Shown: positions 16,660-24,833 of the stretch, one piece after another | Layout of the letters: each line of letters opens with the position of its first letter | Position numbering within the stretch: position 1 is the first letter of the stretch | DNA from: Caulobacter sp. S45 | GTDB taxonomy: Bacteria; Pseudomonadota; Alphaproteobacteria; Caulobacterales; Caulobacteraceae | Length of the DNA: 64,000 nt | Reading direction: 5' to 3' | Assembly: GCF_009765965.1 (NCBI RefSeq) | Contig: NZ_LMUL01000010.1 | Location: forward strand, 1 to 64,000 | Program-made: the position numbers and the translations under genes | Notes under the pieces: model-generated | Database searches by the model: none | Seen by the model: the letters and a program-made list of their open reading frames with translations, nothing else | Told to the model about the DNA's origin: nothing

Positions 16660-19104
16660 ATGGCCAACGTTATGGCGCGTGCGAAGCCCCGATCGTTCCG
16701 GGCGGGCCCTGCAGCCCGCATGGTGGCGAGGGCGGATTCGGCGTGGAGCTCGGTGATAGCCCTGCGGCTGCGCGGCGCCCTGGGCGCTGCGTCGGGCGCC
16801 GTGCTGATCGCGGCCTTCGCCACCTATCGCGCCGCCGATCCCAGCCTGAACGTGGCCTCCGGCGATCTGCCCCACAACGCCATGGGCGCGCCCGGCGCCC
16901 TGCTGGCCGATATCGGGCTGCAGAGCTTCGGGCTGAGCGCCTGGATCGGCGCCCTGATGGTGATCATCTGGGGCTTCGCGCGGGCGGGGGCGGGCGATCC
17001 GCGCCTGAACCGGATGGAATTGCGCGTGCGTTTCCTGAGCGGGATGTTGGGCATGCTGCTGGCGGCGGGCCTGCTGGCCGCGCCCCAGCCGCCGGCGAGC
17101 TGGCCGCTGGCGCGCGGCCTCGGCGGCGTGTTCGGCGACGCCCTGCTGGACGGCCTTTCGCACGTCCTGGGGGTGATCGAGCTGCCGGCGCCCCGCTTGG
17201 TGGCGTCGATCTTCTTCGCGCTGTGCGCCGCTCCGGCCCTGGCCTATGGCGCGAGCCTGGGCTGGCGGGACGTGGTGGAGCTGTACGGCTGGGCGACGTC
17301 GCGGCCCCGCCGCAACGCGCTGCCGCCCCTGAGCCTGCCCGCGGAGTTGGATGACGAAGAAGACGCGCCGCCGCCGGTCCGCGCCAAGCGCCAGCGTCCG
17401 GCGAAGCCCGTCGAGGAAGCCGTTCGCACCGATCTCGAGATGAACCTGGGGGACGACGACCCGCCCTTCGACCTGGACGACGACGAGCCCTCGGCCCCGT
17501 TCACCGCCGATACGCCGGTTGCGGGTCTTCGCTCTGTCGCCAAGACCTCGAGCCGCGAAGCCCGCGAGCGCCAGAAGACCCTGGACCTGGGCGATGCTGC
17601 GGACGCGTTCATGCTGCCGGAGCTGGCCATGCTGGCCAAGCCCAAGCCCCGCGCCGCCGGGGTGGACGAGGCCTCGCTGCGCCAGAACGCCCGGATGCTG
17701 GAAACCGTGCTGGCCGAGTTCGGCGTGCGCGGCCAGATCGACCAGATCCGGCCCGGCCCGGTGGTCACGCTCTACGAACTGGTGCCGGCCGCCGGGGTGA
17801 AGTCGTCGCGCGTGATCGCCCTGTCCGACGACATCGCCCGCTCGATGAGCGCGCGCGCCTGCCGCGTCTCGGTGGTCCAGGGGCGCAACGCCATCGGCAT
17901 CGAACTGCCCAATGCGCATCGCGAGACGGTCTACCTGCGCGACCTGCTGTCCTCGGCCGAATACGAGAAGCAGGGCGTCAACTTGCCCATGGCGTTGGGC
18001 GAGACCATCGGCGGCGAACCCTATGTCGCCGACCTGTCCAAGATGCCCCACCTGCTGATCGCCGGCACCACCGGTTCGGGCAAGTCGGTGGGCGTCAACG
18101 CCATGATCCTGTCGATCCTGTACCGGCTGACGCCCGAGCAGTGCCGCTTCATCATGATCGACCCGAAGATGCTGGAACTGTCGGTCTATGACGGCATCCC
18201 GCACCTGCTGGCCCCGGTCGTCACCGATCCCAAGAAGGCGGTGGTGGCGCTGAAATGGACGGTGCGGGAGATGGAGAACCGCTATCGCCTGATGTCCAAG
18301 ATCGGCGTGCGCAACGTCGCCGGCTACAACGAGAAGGCCCGCGAGGCCCTGGCCAAGGGCGAGCACTTCGAGCGCACGGTGCAGACCGGCTTCGACGACA
18401 GCGGCCGCCCAGTCTACGAGACCGAGAAGCTGACCCCCAAGCCGATGCCGTTCCTGGTGGTGGTGATCGACGAGGTCGCCGACCTGATGATGGTGGCCGG
18501 CAAGGACATCGAGGGCGCGGTGCAACGCCTGGCCCAGATGGCGCGGGCCGCCGGCATCCACCTGATCATGGCCACCCAGCGCCCCTCGGTGGACGTGATC
18601 ACCGGCACCATCAAGGCCAACTTCCCGACCCGGATCAGCTTCCAGGTCACCTCCAAGATCGACGCCCGCACCATCCTGGGCGAGCAGGGCGCCGAGCAGC
18701 TGCTGGGGCAGGGCGACATGCTCTACATGGCCGGCGGCGGGCGCGTCACCCGACTGCACGGTCCCTTCGTCTCCGACCAGGAGGTGGAGGACGTGGCCAA
18801 GTACCTGCGCGACCAGGGAACGCCGAACTACCTGGAGGAAGTCACCGCCGCGCCCGAAGAGGACGAGGATGGCGGCGGATCGGTGGACGGGGAGAGCCTG
18901 TCGGGCAACGACCTCTACGACCAGGCGGTGGCGGTGGTCACGCGCGACAAGAAGGCCTCGACCTCCTATGTCCAGCGCCGGTTGCAGATCGGCTACAACC
19001 GCGCCGCCTCCCTGATCGAGCGGATGGAGAAGGAGGGCGTGGTCAGCGCCGCCAACCACGCCGGCAAGCGCGAGATCCTGGCCCCACCACCACCGCCGAT
19101 GTGA
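16660..19104 (+). CDS. ftsK: DNA translocase FtsK
   Basis: Septal DNA pump (814 aa) that moves chromosome ends and promotes XerCD-dif resolution. Hydrophobic segments in the first 200 residues anchor it at the division site, followed by an acidic/Pro-rich linker. The motor contains Walker A GTTGSGKSVG near residue 469 and Walker B FLVVVIDEVADLMMV near residue 598, and the C-terminal winged-helix gamma domain that reads KOPS sites is LYDQAVAVVTRDKKASTSYV onward. ATG at 16660 is preceded by GGAG at six bases; a GTG two codons upstream is less likely. Length is normal for Caulobacteraceae. Confidence 0.97.
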   Translation: MANVMARAKPRSFRAGPAARMVARADSAWSSVIALRLRGALGAASGAVLIAAFATYRAADPSLNVASGDLPHNAMGAPGALLADIGLQSFGLSAWIGALMVIIWGFARAGAGDPRLNRMELRVRFLSGMLGMLLAAGLLAAPQPPASWPLARGLGGVFGDALLDGLSHVLGVIELPAPRLVASIFFALCAAPALAYGASLGWRDVVELYGWATSRPRRNALPPLSLPAELDDEEDAPPPVRAKRQRPAKPVEEAVRTDLEMNLGDDDPPFDLDDDEPSAPFTADTPVAGLRSVAKTSSREARERQKTLDLGDAADAFMLPELAMLAKPKPRAAGVDEASLRQNARMLETVLAEFGVRGQIDQIRPGPVVTLYELVPAAGVKSSRVIALSDDIARSMSARACRVSVVQGRNAIGIELPNAHRETVYLRDLLSSAEYEKQGVNLPMALGETIGGEPYVADLSKMPHLLIAGTTGSGKSVGVNAMILSILYRLTPEQCRFIMIDPKMLELSVYDGIPHLLAPVVTDPKKAVVALKWTVREMENRYRLMSKIGVRNVAGYNEKAREALAKGEHFERTVQTGFDDSGRPVYETEKLTPKPMPFLVVVIDEVADLMMVAGKDIEGAVQRLAQMARAAGIHLIMATQRPSVDVITGTIKANFPTRISFQVTSKIDARTILGEQGAEQLLGQGDMLYMAGGGRVTRLHGPFVSDQEVEDVAKYLRDQGTPNYLEEVTAAPEEDEDGGGSVDGESLSGNDLYDQAVAVVTRDKKASTSYVQRRLQIGYNRAASLIERMEKEGVVSAANHAGKREILAPPPPPM

Positions 19105-19120
19105 GCCGGGGCGGGTGGTG

Positions 19121-19224
19121 CGTGCTTCGAGACGCGCTACGCGCTCCTCAGCATGACGAAACTTGGTGGATTGCAGAAACCTTCGTCATCCTGAGGAGCC
19201 CGCAAGGGCGTCTCGAAGGACGCA
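19121..19224. repeat. family-1 intergenic inverted repeat, copy A
   Basis: Begins CGTGCTTCGAGACGCG, continues with CTCCTCAGCATGACGAA, then in inverted sense TTCGTCATCCTGAGGAG and GGGCGTCTCGAAGGACGCA. The two halves are near-complementary, so the transcript would fold into a long hairpin. Closely similar copies occur at 47461-47568 and 59169-59278. It lies between ftsK and lolA, directly after the ftsK stop. Confidence 0.85.
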
Positions 19225-19306
19225 GAACAACCGCCACTCGCCGCCCTGTTTGGAACCAGGTATGGGCCTACAAGCTTTGGCGTGAACGCCGACCAGGGAC
19301 GATGAC

Positions 19307-19951
19307 TTGACCTTCCTCCGCCAGACCGCCGTCGCCTTCGCCGCCCTGATGTTAGCGGCCGCGCCCACGCTCGCCCCGACCGTGGCGGCCGCCGCCTCCG
19401 CCAGCAGCCTGACCCCCGACCAACAGGCGCTGGTCAAGCGGGCGGGGAGCTACATCGAGGCGCTCAAGACCGTACGCAGCCGGTTCACCCAGATCGACGG
19501 GAACGGGGTCACGTCCACCGGCACGCTGTATCTCGACCGGCCCGGCAAGGCGCGGTTCGAATACGATCCGCCGGCGAGCCTGCTGGTGGTGTCGGACGGC
19601 TTCAACGTCGAGGTGTTCGACCGGCGGTTGAAAACCTACAGCCTCTATCCGTTCGAGCGCACGCCCCTGGTGCTGCTGCTGGCGCGCCATGTCCGGCTGG
19701 ACCGGGGTGTGGTCATCACCGATGTCGAGCAGGTTCCGGGCGGCTTCGTCATCAACGCCCGCGATGGCCATAAACAGGCCGAGGGCAAGATCTCCATGCG
19801 CTTCAGCGACGTCGGCGGCGCGGGTGGGACAGTCGGCCTGCGCGGCTGGACCATCGTCGATGCGACCGGAAGGGAGACGCGCGTGCAGCTAGGCGCCCTG
19901 ACCCCGATCGATCATCTCGATGCCAATCTGTTCAATATTCGCAGCCATTAA
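19307..19951 (+). CDS. lolA: LolA-family outer-membrane lipoprotein carrier
   Basis: Periplasmic chaperone that carries lipoproteins from LolCDE to the outer membrane. The 214-aa product has a signal peptide (RQTAVAFAALMLAAAPTLAP region, cleavage near residue 30) and the LolA core: YIEALKTVRSRFTQIDGNG, the GTLYLDRPGKARFEYDPP strand pair, and VSDGFNVEVFDRRLKTYSLY. The reading frame has no ATG ahead of the signal peptide; the start is read as TTG, with AGGGA about nine bases before it. The order ftsK-lolA is widespread in proteobacteria and supports the name. Confidence 0.9.
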   Translation: MTFLRQTAVAFAALMLAAAPTLAPTVAAAASASSLTPDQQALVKRAGSYIEALKTVRSRFTQIDGNGVTSTGTLYLDRPGKARFEYDPPASLLVVSDGFNVEVFDRRLKTYSLYPFERTPLVLLLARHVRLDRGVVITDVEQVPGGFVINARDGHKQAEGKISMRFSDVGGAGGTVGLRGWTIVDATGRETRVQLGALTPIDHLDANLFNIRSH

Positions 19952-19997
19952 CCGAGTGTGTCTAAATTATAACACGCAAATTCACAGTGTGCTGACC

Positions 19998-20026
19998 TTG
20001 ACTTTCCGGCCCCGAGTGGCAATTTA
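19998..20026 (+). promoter_or_regulatory. candidate housekeeping promoter of the lolA-xthA intergenic transcript
   Basis: TTGACT at 19998-20003 followed after 17 bases by AATTTA at 20021-20026 (or TTTAAA with a 19-base spacer). It is an AT-rich patch in otherwise GC-rich DNA, points toward the hairpin region and terminator downstream, and predicts a start near 20033. Confidence 0.5.
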
Positions 20027-20032
20027 AACACG

Positions 20033-20141
20033 CACTGGATGCGGCCGTTAGTCGCCTCCAGGCCGCTTTCGGAAATCCCCTCCCGAATGCAGGCCATACA
20101 CTTGGAGCCCGGCGTCGCAGGACGCCGGGCTTCCTCTTTTT
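20033..20141 (+). ncRNA. candidate small regulatory RNA with anti-Shine-Dalgarno loops
   Basis: A compact non-coding unit of about 108 nt. Hairpin 1: GCGGCC (20041-20046) pairs with GGCCGC (20061-20066), and its 14-base loop contains CCTCC (20055-20059). Hairpin 2: TTCGG (20068-20072) pairs with CCGAA (20083-20087), and its loop is AAATCCCCTC. Hairpin 3 is the Rho-independent terminator at 20107-20141. Loops with CCUCC-type sequence that pair with ribosome binding sites are a known hallmark of alphaproteobacterial sRNAs (for example CcsR-type RNAs, or the C-rich loop of GsrN). I cannot say whether this is an ortholog of a named RNA. It contains no protein-like frame. Confidence 0.6.
20107..20141 (+). 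terminator. Rho-independent terminator upstream of xthA
   Basis: A perfect 10-bp stem GCCCGGCGTC/GACGCCGGGC with a GCAG loop, followed by TTCCTCTTTTT. It ends 16 bases before the xthA start codon and about 190 bases after the lolA stop. Confidence 0.9.
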
Positions 20142-20157
20142 GGGCTGGAGGGCTCCG

Positions 20158-20964
20158 TTGCGGCTCAGGATCGCCACCTGGAACATCAATTCCGTCCGCC
20201 TGCGCCACGAGCAGGTGGCCCGCTTCGTCGCCGAGCAGGCGCCCGACGTGATCTGCCTGCAGGAGATCAAGTGCCGGGAGGGCGAGTTCCCGACCGGCGC
20301 CTTCGTGGACATGGGCCTGCCGCACCTGGCCATCGCCGGCCAGAAGGGCTGGCACGGCGTGGCCATCGCCTCGCGCCTGCCGATCGAAGCCGCATCCCCG
20401 CTCGACGTCTGCCGGGAGGGCCACGCCCGCTGCGTGTCCGGCGTGATCGCGGGCGTGGAGGTGCGCAACTTCTACATCCCGGCCGGCGGCGATATTCCCG
20501 ACCGCGCGCTCAACCCCAAGTTCGACCATAAGCTCGACTTCTTCGAGCGGCTGACCCGCGAGATGGCGGCGCGCAACCCGGCCGATCCGATCCTGATCGC
20601 CGGCGACCTCAACGTCGCGCCGGGCGAGTTCGACGTCTGGAGCCATCGCCAGATGTCGCGGATCGTCAGCCATACGCCGGTCGAGGTGCGGGCCATGGCC
20701 GACCTGCACGCCTCGCTGGGGTTCACCGACTTGATGCGCGCGGCGATCCCCGATCCCCAGAAGCTGTTCACCTGGTGGAGCTACCGGGCCCAGGACTTCC
20801 GCGCTTCCAACCGGGGTTTGCGGCTCGATCACCTGCTGGCCTCGCCAGGCCTCATGCCGGCGGCCGTGCAGAACGGCGTGGTGTCGGCCCGGGTGCACGA
20901 CGACGTACGCGAGTGGGAGCGGCCCTCCGACCATGCGCCGGCGACGGTGGACCTGGTGGTGTGA
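20158..20964 (+). CDS. xthA: exodeoxyribonuclease III
   Basis: AP endonuclease/3'-5' exonuclease of base-excision repair (268 aa). It shows the family blocks LRIATWNINSVRLR, DVICLQEIKC (metal-binding Glu), the LIAGDLNVAPGEFDVW Asp/Asn pair, and the closing RLDHLLAS plus PSDHAPATVDLVV with the catalytic histidine. The start is TTG, supported by GGAGG seven bases upstream; there is no ATG nearby and an intrinsic terminator lies just before it, so expression may depend on read-through or on a promoter I could not see. Confidence 0.96.
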   Translation: MRLRIATWNINSVRLRHEQVARFVAEQAPDVICLQEIKCREGEFPTGAFVDMGLPHLAIAGQKGWHGVAIASRLPIEAASPLDVCREGHARCVSGVIAGVEVRNFYIPAGGDIPDRALNPKFDHKLDFFERLTREMAARNPADPILIAGDLNVAPGEFDVWSHRQMSRIVSHTPVEVRAMADLHASLGFTDLMRAAIPDPQKLFTWWSYRAQDFRASNRGLRLDHLLASPGLMPAAVQNGVVSARVHDDVREWERPSDHAPATVDLVV

Positions 20965-21064
20965 GCCGGAGCGTGCGGGACGTCTTGGTGTACGAGTCGT
21001 AAACGCCCCATCGCCTTTCGCGCGAACACGGCTGATAATCGCTTGATTCTATGGTGGGCATGCG

Positions 21065-22336
21065 ATGCGTAAGCTGGCTGCGGCGCTCTTGAGCTGCGCC
21101 TACATATTCGCCGCCTTTGCGGTGGCGGCCCTGGTCTGGCGGGGCGGGGGCGGCTGGGGAGCCGGCTTTTCGGCGTTGGCCGGCGCGCTCGGGTTCGCCT
21201 TCGCCCTGCACGCCCTGATCGGGCGGACGCTGGACGGAGGCGCGATGCGCCGCGAGATCGCCGCCCTGCGCGAAGCCCACCAGATCCTGGCCGACCATAT
21301 CGAGGACGCCCAGACCGCCATGGAGGTGCTGGGCCGCGCGGTCCAGACAGAGTCCGCCGAACGGGCCGAGGCCATCGTCTCCGAAGTGCGGATGCTGGAG
21401 GACCTGGTCGCCCATATGGGCGAGACGCTGACCGCCCGGCTGGACGCGCGCGGACCGGTGGGCGCCGGCGCCGCGTCCGTCGGCGGCGGGCGCGGTATCG
21501 ATCGCCAGCGCGCCACCCTGCTGGAGACCGTTCGCGAGGCGCTGGCGGAGAACCGCGTCGATCTCTACCTACAGCCGGTGGTCAGCCTGCCGCAGCGCCG
21601 CACCATGTTCTACGAGAGCTTCACGCGGCTGCGCGACGCCAGCGGCCGGGTGATGATGCCGGCCGAGTATCTGACGGTGGCCGAGCCCGAGGGCCTGGTG
21701 CAGGCGATCGACAACCTGCTGCTGTTCCGCTGCGTGCAGATCGTGCGGCGGCTGGCGGAGAACGACCGCAAGGTCGGGATCTTCTGCAACATCTCGCTGG
21801 CCTCGCTCGGCGACGACGCCTTCTTCCCGCGCTTCCTGGACTTCATGGCCCAGAACCGCGACCTGTCCGGCGCCCTGATCTTCGAACTGGGCCAGAGGGC
21901 GTTCCGCGAGCGGGGCGCGCGGGAGAGCCGCAACATGGCCAAGTTGGCGGACCTCGGGTTCCGCTTCTCCATGGACAAGGTCTCCGACCTGGACCTCGAC
22001 TATCCCGACCTGGCCCGCGCCGACGTCAAGTTCCTCAAGATCGGCGCGGAGACCCTGCTGCGCGAGATGACCGAGGTGGATGGCCGCGCGGTGTTCAAGA
22101 GCGTGCGCGACCTGGACGCGGCCGATTTCGTGCCTCTGCTCAGCCGTTACGGCGTCGAGGTGATCGCCGAGAAGATCGAGGCCGAGCGCCAGGTCATCGA
22201 CGTGCTGGAGCTGGACGTGGTGCTGGGGCAGGGCCACCTGTTCGGCGAGCCGCGCCCGATCCGCGACGCGGTGATCGCCGAAACCGCCCCGCCGGCGGAG
22301 TTCATGCGCGGAAGCCTGCGTCGCGCCGCGCGCTAG
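21065..22336 (+). CDS. tipF: TipF-like degenerate EAL-domain protein
   Basis: A 423-aa membrane protein with two N-terminal helices (residues about 5-55), a coiled coil (about 65-125) and a C-terminal EAL domain (about 155-405). This is the architecture of TipF, the c-di-GMP receptor that recruits flagellar parts to the new pole in Caulobacter. The EAL signature is degenerate: ESF in FYESFTRL instead of EAL, and MDKVSDL where active enzymes have DDFGxG, so it should bind but not cleave c-di-GMP. The gene stands alone after xthA. Orthology rests on architecture and motif recall. Confidence 0.85.
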   Translation: MRKLAAALLSCAYIFAAFAVAALVWRGGGGWGAGFSALAGALGFAFALHALIGRTLDGGAMRREIAALREAHQILADHIEDAQTAMEVLGRAVQTESAERAEAIVSEVRMLEDLVAHMGETLTARLDARGPVGAGAASVGGGRGIDRQRATLLETVREALAENRVDLYLQPVVSLPQRRTMFYESFTRLRDASGRVMMPAEYLTVAEPEGLVQAIDNLLLFRCVQIVRRLAENDRKVGIFCNISLASLGDDAFFPRFLDFMAQNRDLSGALIFELGQRAFRERGARESRNMAKLADLGFRFSMDKVSDLDLDYPDLARADVKFLKIGAETLLREMTEVDGRAVFKSVRDLDAADFVPLLSRYGVEVIAEKIEAERQVIDVLELDVVLGQGHLFGEPRPIRDAVIAETAPPAEFMRGSLRRAAR

Positions 22337-22419
22337 GGGCTGGCCTCGGGTCGCCTCGGCGTGGCGGTTCACGCGCGCCCGTGCTAGGGTTTGGCGGGGT
22401 TCGGCATAAGGGTGAGACG

Positions 22420-22695
22420 ATGCTCCAGGCTCTACCGATGATCGCGGCGATGCTCGCTTTGGCCGCCCCTTCGCACTCGATGCAGATGCCCACGGTGTAC
22501 GAGCTGGGCCGTATTGAGCCGACCTGCATAAGCGATTTCGGCGACAAGGGCTTCGTCGTCCAAATGCCGAAGACGCCGGCATATGGTTCGAACCGTCTGC
22601 TACGGCCGATTAAAACTCCAGGCGCCGGCCAGATGAAACCACTGACGGGCGACAATAGGCGCGTGTGCATCGTCAAGGCGGAAGACAGTCGATAG
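22420..22695 (+). CDS. small exported protein of unknown function
   Basis: A 91-aa protein with a signal peptide (LQALPMIAAMLALAAPSHSM) and a mature chain of about 70 residues with two cysteines (PTCISDF and RVCIVKA) that could form a disulfide. AAGGGTGAG precedes the ATG. No family is recognised. Its composition is less GC-extreme than the genes around it. Confidence 0.6.
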   Translation: MLQALPMIAAMLALAAPSHSMQMPTVYELGRIEPTCISDFGDKGFVVQMPKTPAYGSNRLLRPIKTPGAGQMKPLTGDNRRVCIVKAEDSR

Positions 22696-22762
22696 GCGCT
22701 GATTTGCAGGAGGCGCTTCCTCTCCTGTTGACCCGCGCGCGCCGGCCCTCTAGCCCGCGCCC

Positions 22763-23635
22763 ATGAGTTCACCGCAAATCCTGACCGGCCTCTCCGAGGT
22801 GTCGGACCGTTACGACGCCCTGCTGTGCGATATCTGGGGGGTGGTCCACAATGGGCGCGAGCCGTTCCAGCCCGGATGCGCGGCGCTGGTCCGCTATCGG
22901 GCCGAGCGGGGTCCGGTGGTGCTGATCTCCAACTCGCCCCGGCCCAGCGAAGACGTGATCGCCCAGCTCGACGCTCTGGGCGTGCCGCGCGGGGCCTGGA
23001 CGGCGGTGGTCACGTCCGGCGACGCCACGCGGTTCGAGTTGAAGGCGCGGGCGCCGGGGCCGGCCTGGGCGCTGGGACCGGCGCGCGACGGATCGCTCTA
23101 CGAGGGCACCGGCGTGCATTTCGCCGAGACGCCGGAAGAGGCGGCCTTCATCTCCTGTACGGGCCTGTTCGACGACGAGGTCGAGACGCCGGAGGACTTC
23201 CGCGAGCGGCTGACCATCTGCGCCGAGCGCAGGCTGGTGATGGTGTGCGCCAATCCCGACCGCATCGTGCAGCGCGGCGACAAGATCATCTACTGCGCCG
23301 GCTCGCTCGCGGACCTCTACGAGACCCTGGGCGGCCAGGTGACCATGGCCGGCAAGCCCTACGCCGCCATCTACCAGCTCGCCTTCGCCCAGGCGGACGG
23401 CAGGGCCGGGCGGTTGGTCCCGCGCGACCGGGTGCTGGCCATCGGCGACGGCCTGCCCACCGACGTGGCCGGCGCGAACCGGGAGGGGCTGGACATCCTG
23501 TTCGCCGCCGGCACCGGCATCCATGCGCCCGATGCGCTGGACGCTCACGGACGGCTGGACAGCGCCGGGGTGCGGCGGTTGCTGGACGGAGCGGGGTTGA
23601 GCGCGACCTATGTGACCGCGGAACTGGGGTGGTGA
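22763..23635 (+). CDS. HAD-superfamily class IIA hydrolase (TIGR01459-like)
   Basis: A 290-aa NagD-like phosphatase. The nucleophile motif appears as LLCDIWGVVHNG (Asp near residue 23), followed by the GPVVLISNSPRPS motif II and the class IIA cap. Motif III is the Lys in MAGKPYAAIY, and motif IV is AIGDGLPTDVAGANREGLDI. The DxWGV variant of motif I is typical of the alphaproteobacterial TIGR01459 group, often found near riboflavin kinase genes. Substrate is unknown. Confidence 0.9.
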   Translation: MSSPQILTGLSEVSDRYDALLCDIWGVVHNGREPFQPGCAALVRYRAERGPVVLISNSPRPSEDVIAQLDALGVPRGAWTAVVTSGDATRFELKARAPGPAWALGPARDGSLYEGTGVHFAETPEEAAFISCTGLFDDEVETPEDFRERLTICAERRLVMVCANPDRIVQRGDKIIYCAGSLADLYETLGGQVTMAGKPYAAIYQLAFAQADGRAGRLVPRDRVLAIGDGLPTDVAGANREGLDILFAAGTGIHAPDALDAHGRLDSAGVRRLLDGAGLSATYVTAELGW

Positions 23636-23640
23636 CGTCA

Positions 23641-23791
23641 CCCCTCTCCCCTTGCGGGAGAGGGAGGGGCCCAGCGAAGCTGGGAGGGTGAGGGGTCGAC
23701 GGACGCTTACCGTTGATATCGCAGCAAGACCCCTCAACCTTCCCACACGTCTATCGACGCACGGGCCCCTTCCTTCTCCCGGAAGGGGAGA
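23641..23791. repeat. family-2 intergenic repeat, copy 1
   Basis: About 150 bp: CTCCCCTTGCGGGAGAGGGA hairpin, then GGGAGGGTGAGGGG, a conserved centre CCGTTGATATCGCAGCAAGA, CCCCTCAACCTTCCCAC, and a closing GGGCCCCTTCCTTCTCCC hairpin. Copies 3 (37801) and 1 share this orientation; copies 2 (30498) and 4 (58065) are inverted. It fills the gap between two convergent genes, beginning five bases after the HAD gene stop. Confidence 0.85.
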
Positions 23792-23801
23792 ATGAGAGTT
23801 C

Positions 23802-24806
23802 TCACCCCACCCGCAGCGCATGCACGCTGAACAGGCCCTTCGGGTCGATCCAGACCGCCTCGGGTGTGTAGCCGGCCTCGCGGGCCAGGGCCTGGAACTC
23901 CTCCACGGCGTACTTGTTGGAGTCCTCCACGTGCACCAACTCGCCCTTGGCGAACCGGAAGGTGCGTCCGGCCACGCTCGCCTGCTGGTCGCGCAGGCTC
24001 TCCAGGTGGATGGCCACCTGTCCGCTCGCGGGGTCGTAGGTCACGTGATGGCGGAAGCTGGCCAGGTCGAAGTCCGCGGCCGCCTCGCGGTTGGCGCGGG
24101 CCAGCACGTTCAGGCTGAAGGCGGCGGTCACGCCCTGGGCGTCGTCATAGGCCGGCAGGACGATCTCGATCGGCTTCTTCAGGTCCACGCCCACGATCAT
24201 CACCCCGTCGCCGGAGAGCTGACCCGCCCAGGCGCTCAGGAAGGCGCGGGCTTCCTCGCGCGGCAGGTTGCCGATGGTGGAGCCAGGGAAGAAGCCGACG
24301 CGGCGCGCGCGCTGGGTGAATTCCGGCAGCTCCAACGGCTGGGTGTAGTCGGCGCAGACGGCGGCGACCTCCAGGCCGGGGTGGTCGGCGGCGATCTCCT
24401 CGGCCAGTTGGATCAGGTGCGCGCGCGAGACGTCGATCGGCACGTAGGCGACGGGGACGTCCAGGGCGTCCAGCACCAGGCGCGCCTTCTGGCTGGAGCC
24501 CGCGCCGAACTCGACCAGGGCGGCGTGCGGCCCGATCACCGTGGCGATCTCGGCGGCCCGGTCGCGCAGGATCGAGAGCTCCGTGCGGGTCGGATAGTAT
24601 TCGGGCAGCTCGCAGATGCGGTCGAACAGGCGCGAGCCGTGCTCGTCGTAGAGGAAGCGGGCCGGGATCGCCTTGGACGGCTGGGACAAGCCCTTCACCA
24701 GGGCTTCGGCGAAGCTTTCCTGGATGGGCGCGAAATCGTGCAACGTCACCCCCGGGGCGAGCGGGGCGGGAGCGGGCATGCTGAAAGTCCCGGACAGGTC
24801 GTTCAT
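23802..24806 (-). CDS. egtD: L-histidine N(alpha)-methyltransferase EgtD
   Basis: SAM-dependent trimethylation of histidine to hercynine, the first step of ergothioneine synthesis. The 334-aa product has the family's N-terminal block RFLYDEHGSRLFDRICELPE YYPTRTE split over the substrate pocket, a SAM-binding VEFGAGSSQKARLVLDAL, and FFPGSTIGNL with the conserved Asn. It ends with VEEFQALAREAGYTPEAVWI, as usual. An upstream exported methyltransferase gene is 27 bp away on the same strand. The partner egtB, often adjacent, is absent from the window. Confidence 0.93.
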   Translation of the reverse strand: MNDLSGTFSMPAPAPLAPGVTLHDFAPIQESFAEALVKGLSQPSKAIPARFLYDEHGSRLFDRICELPEYYPTRTELSILRDRAAEIATVIGPHAALVEFGAGSSQKARLVLDALDVPVAYVPIDVSRAHLIQLAEEIAADHPGLEVAAVCADYTQPLELPEFTQRARRVGFFPGSTIGNLPREEARAFLSAWAGQLSGDGVMIVGVDLKKPIEIVLPAYDDAQGVTAAFSLNVLARANREAAADFDLASFRHHVTYDPASGQVAIHLESLRDQQASVAGRTFRFAKGELVHVEDSNKYAVEEFQALAREAGYTPEAVWIDPKGLFSVHALRVG

Positions 24807-24833
24807 GGTGATCCCTAAGGCGCTACGACCGTA

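Noticed and set aside
16024-19059. Very long open frame antisense to ftsK and its neighbour (about 1000 codons)
   Set aside because: It is a by-product of high GC in the third codon position; the translation is His/Gly/Arg-rich low complexity, while the plus strand encodes clear FtsK.
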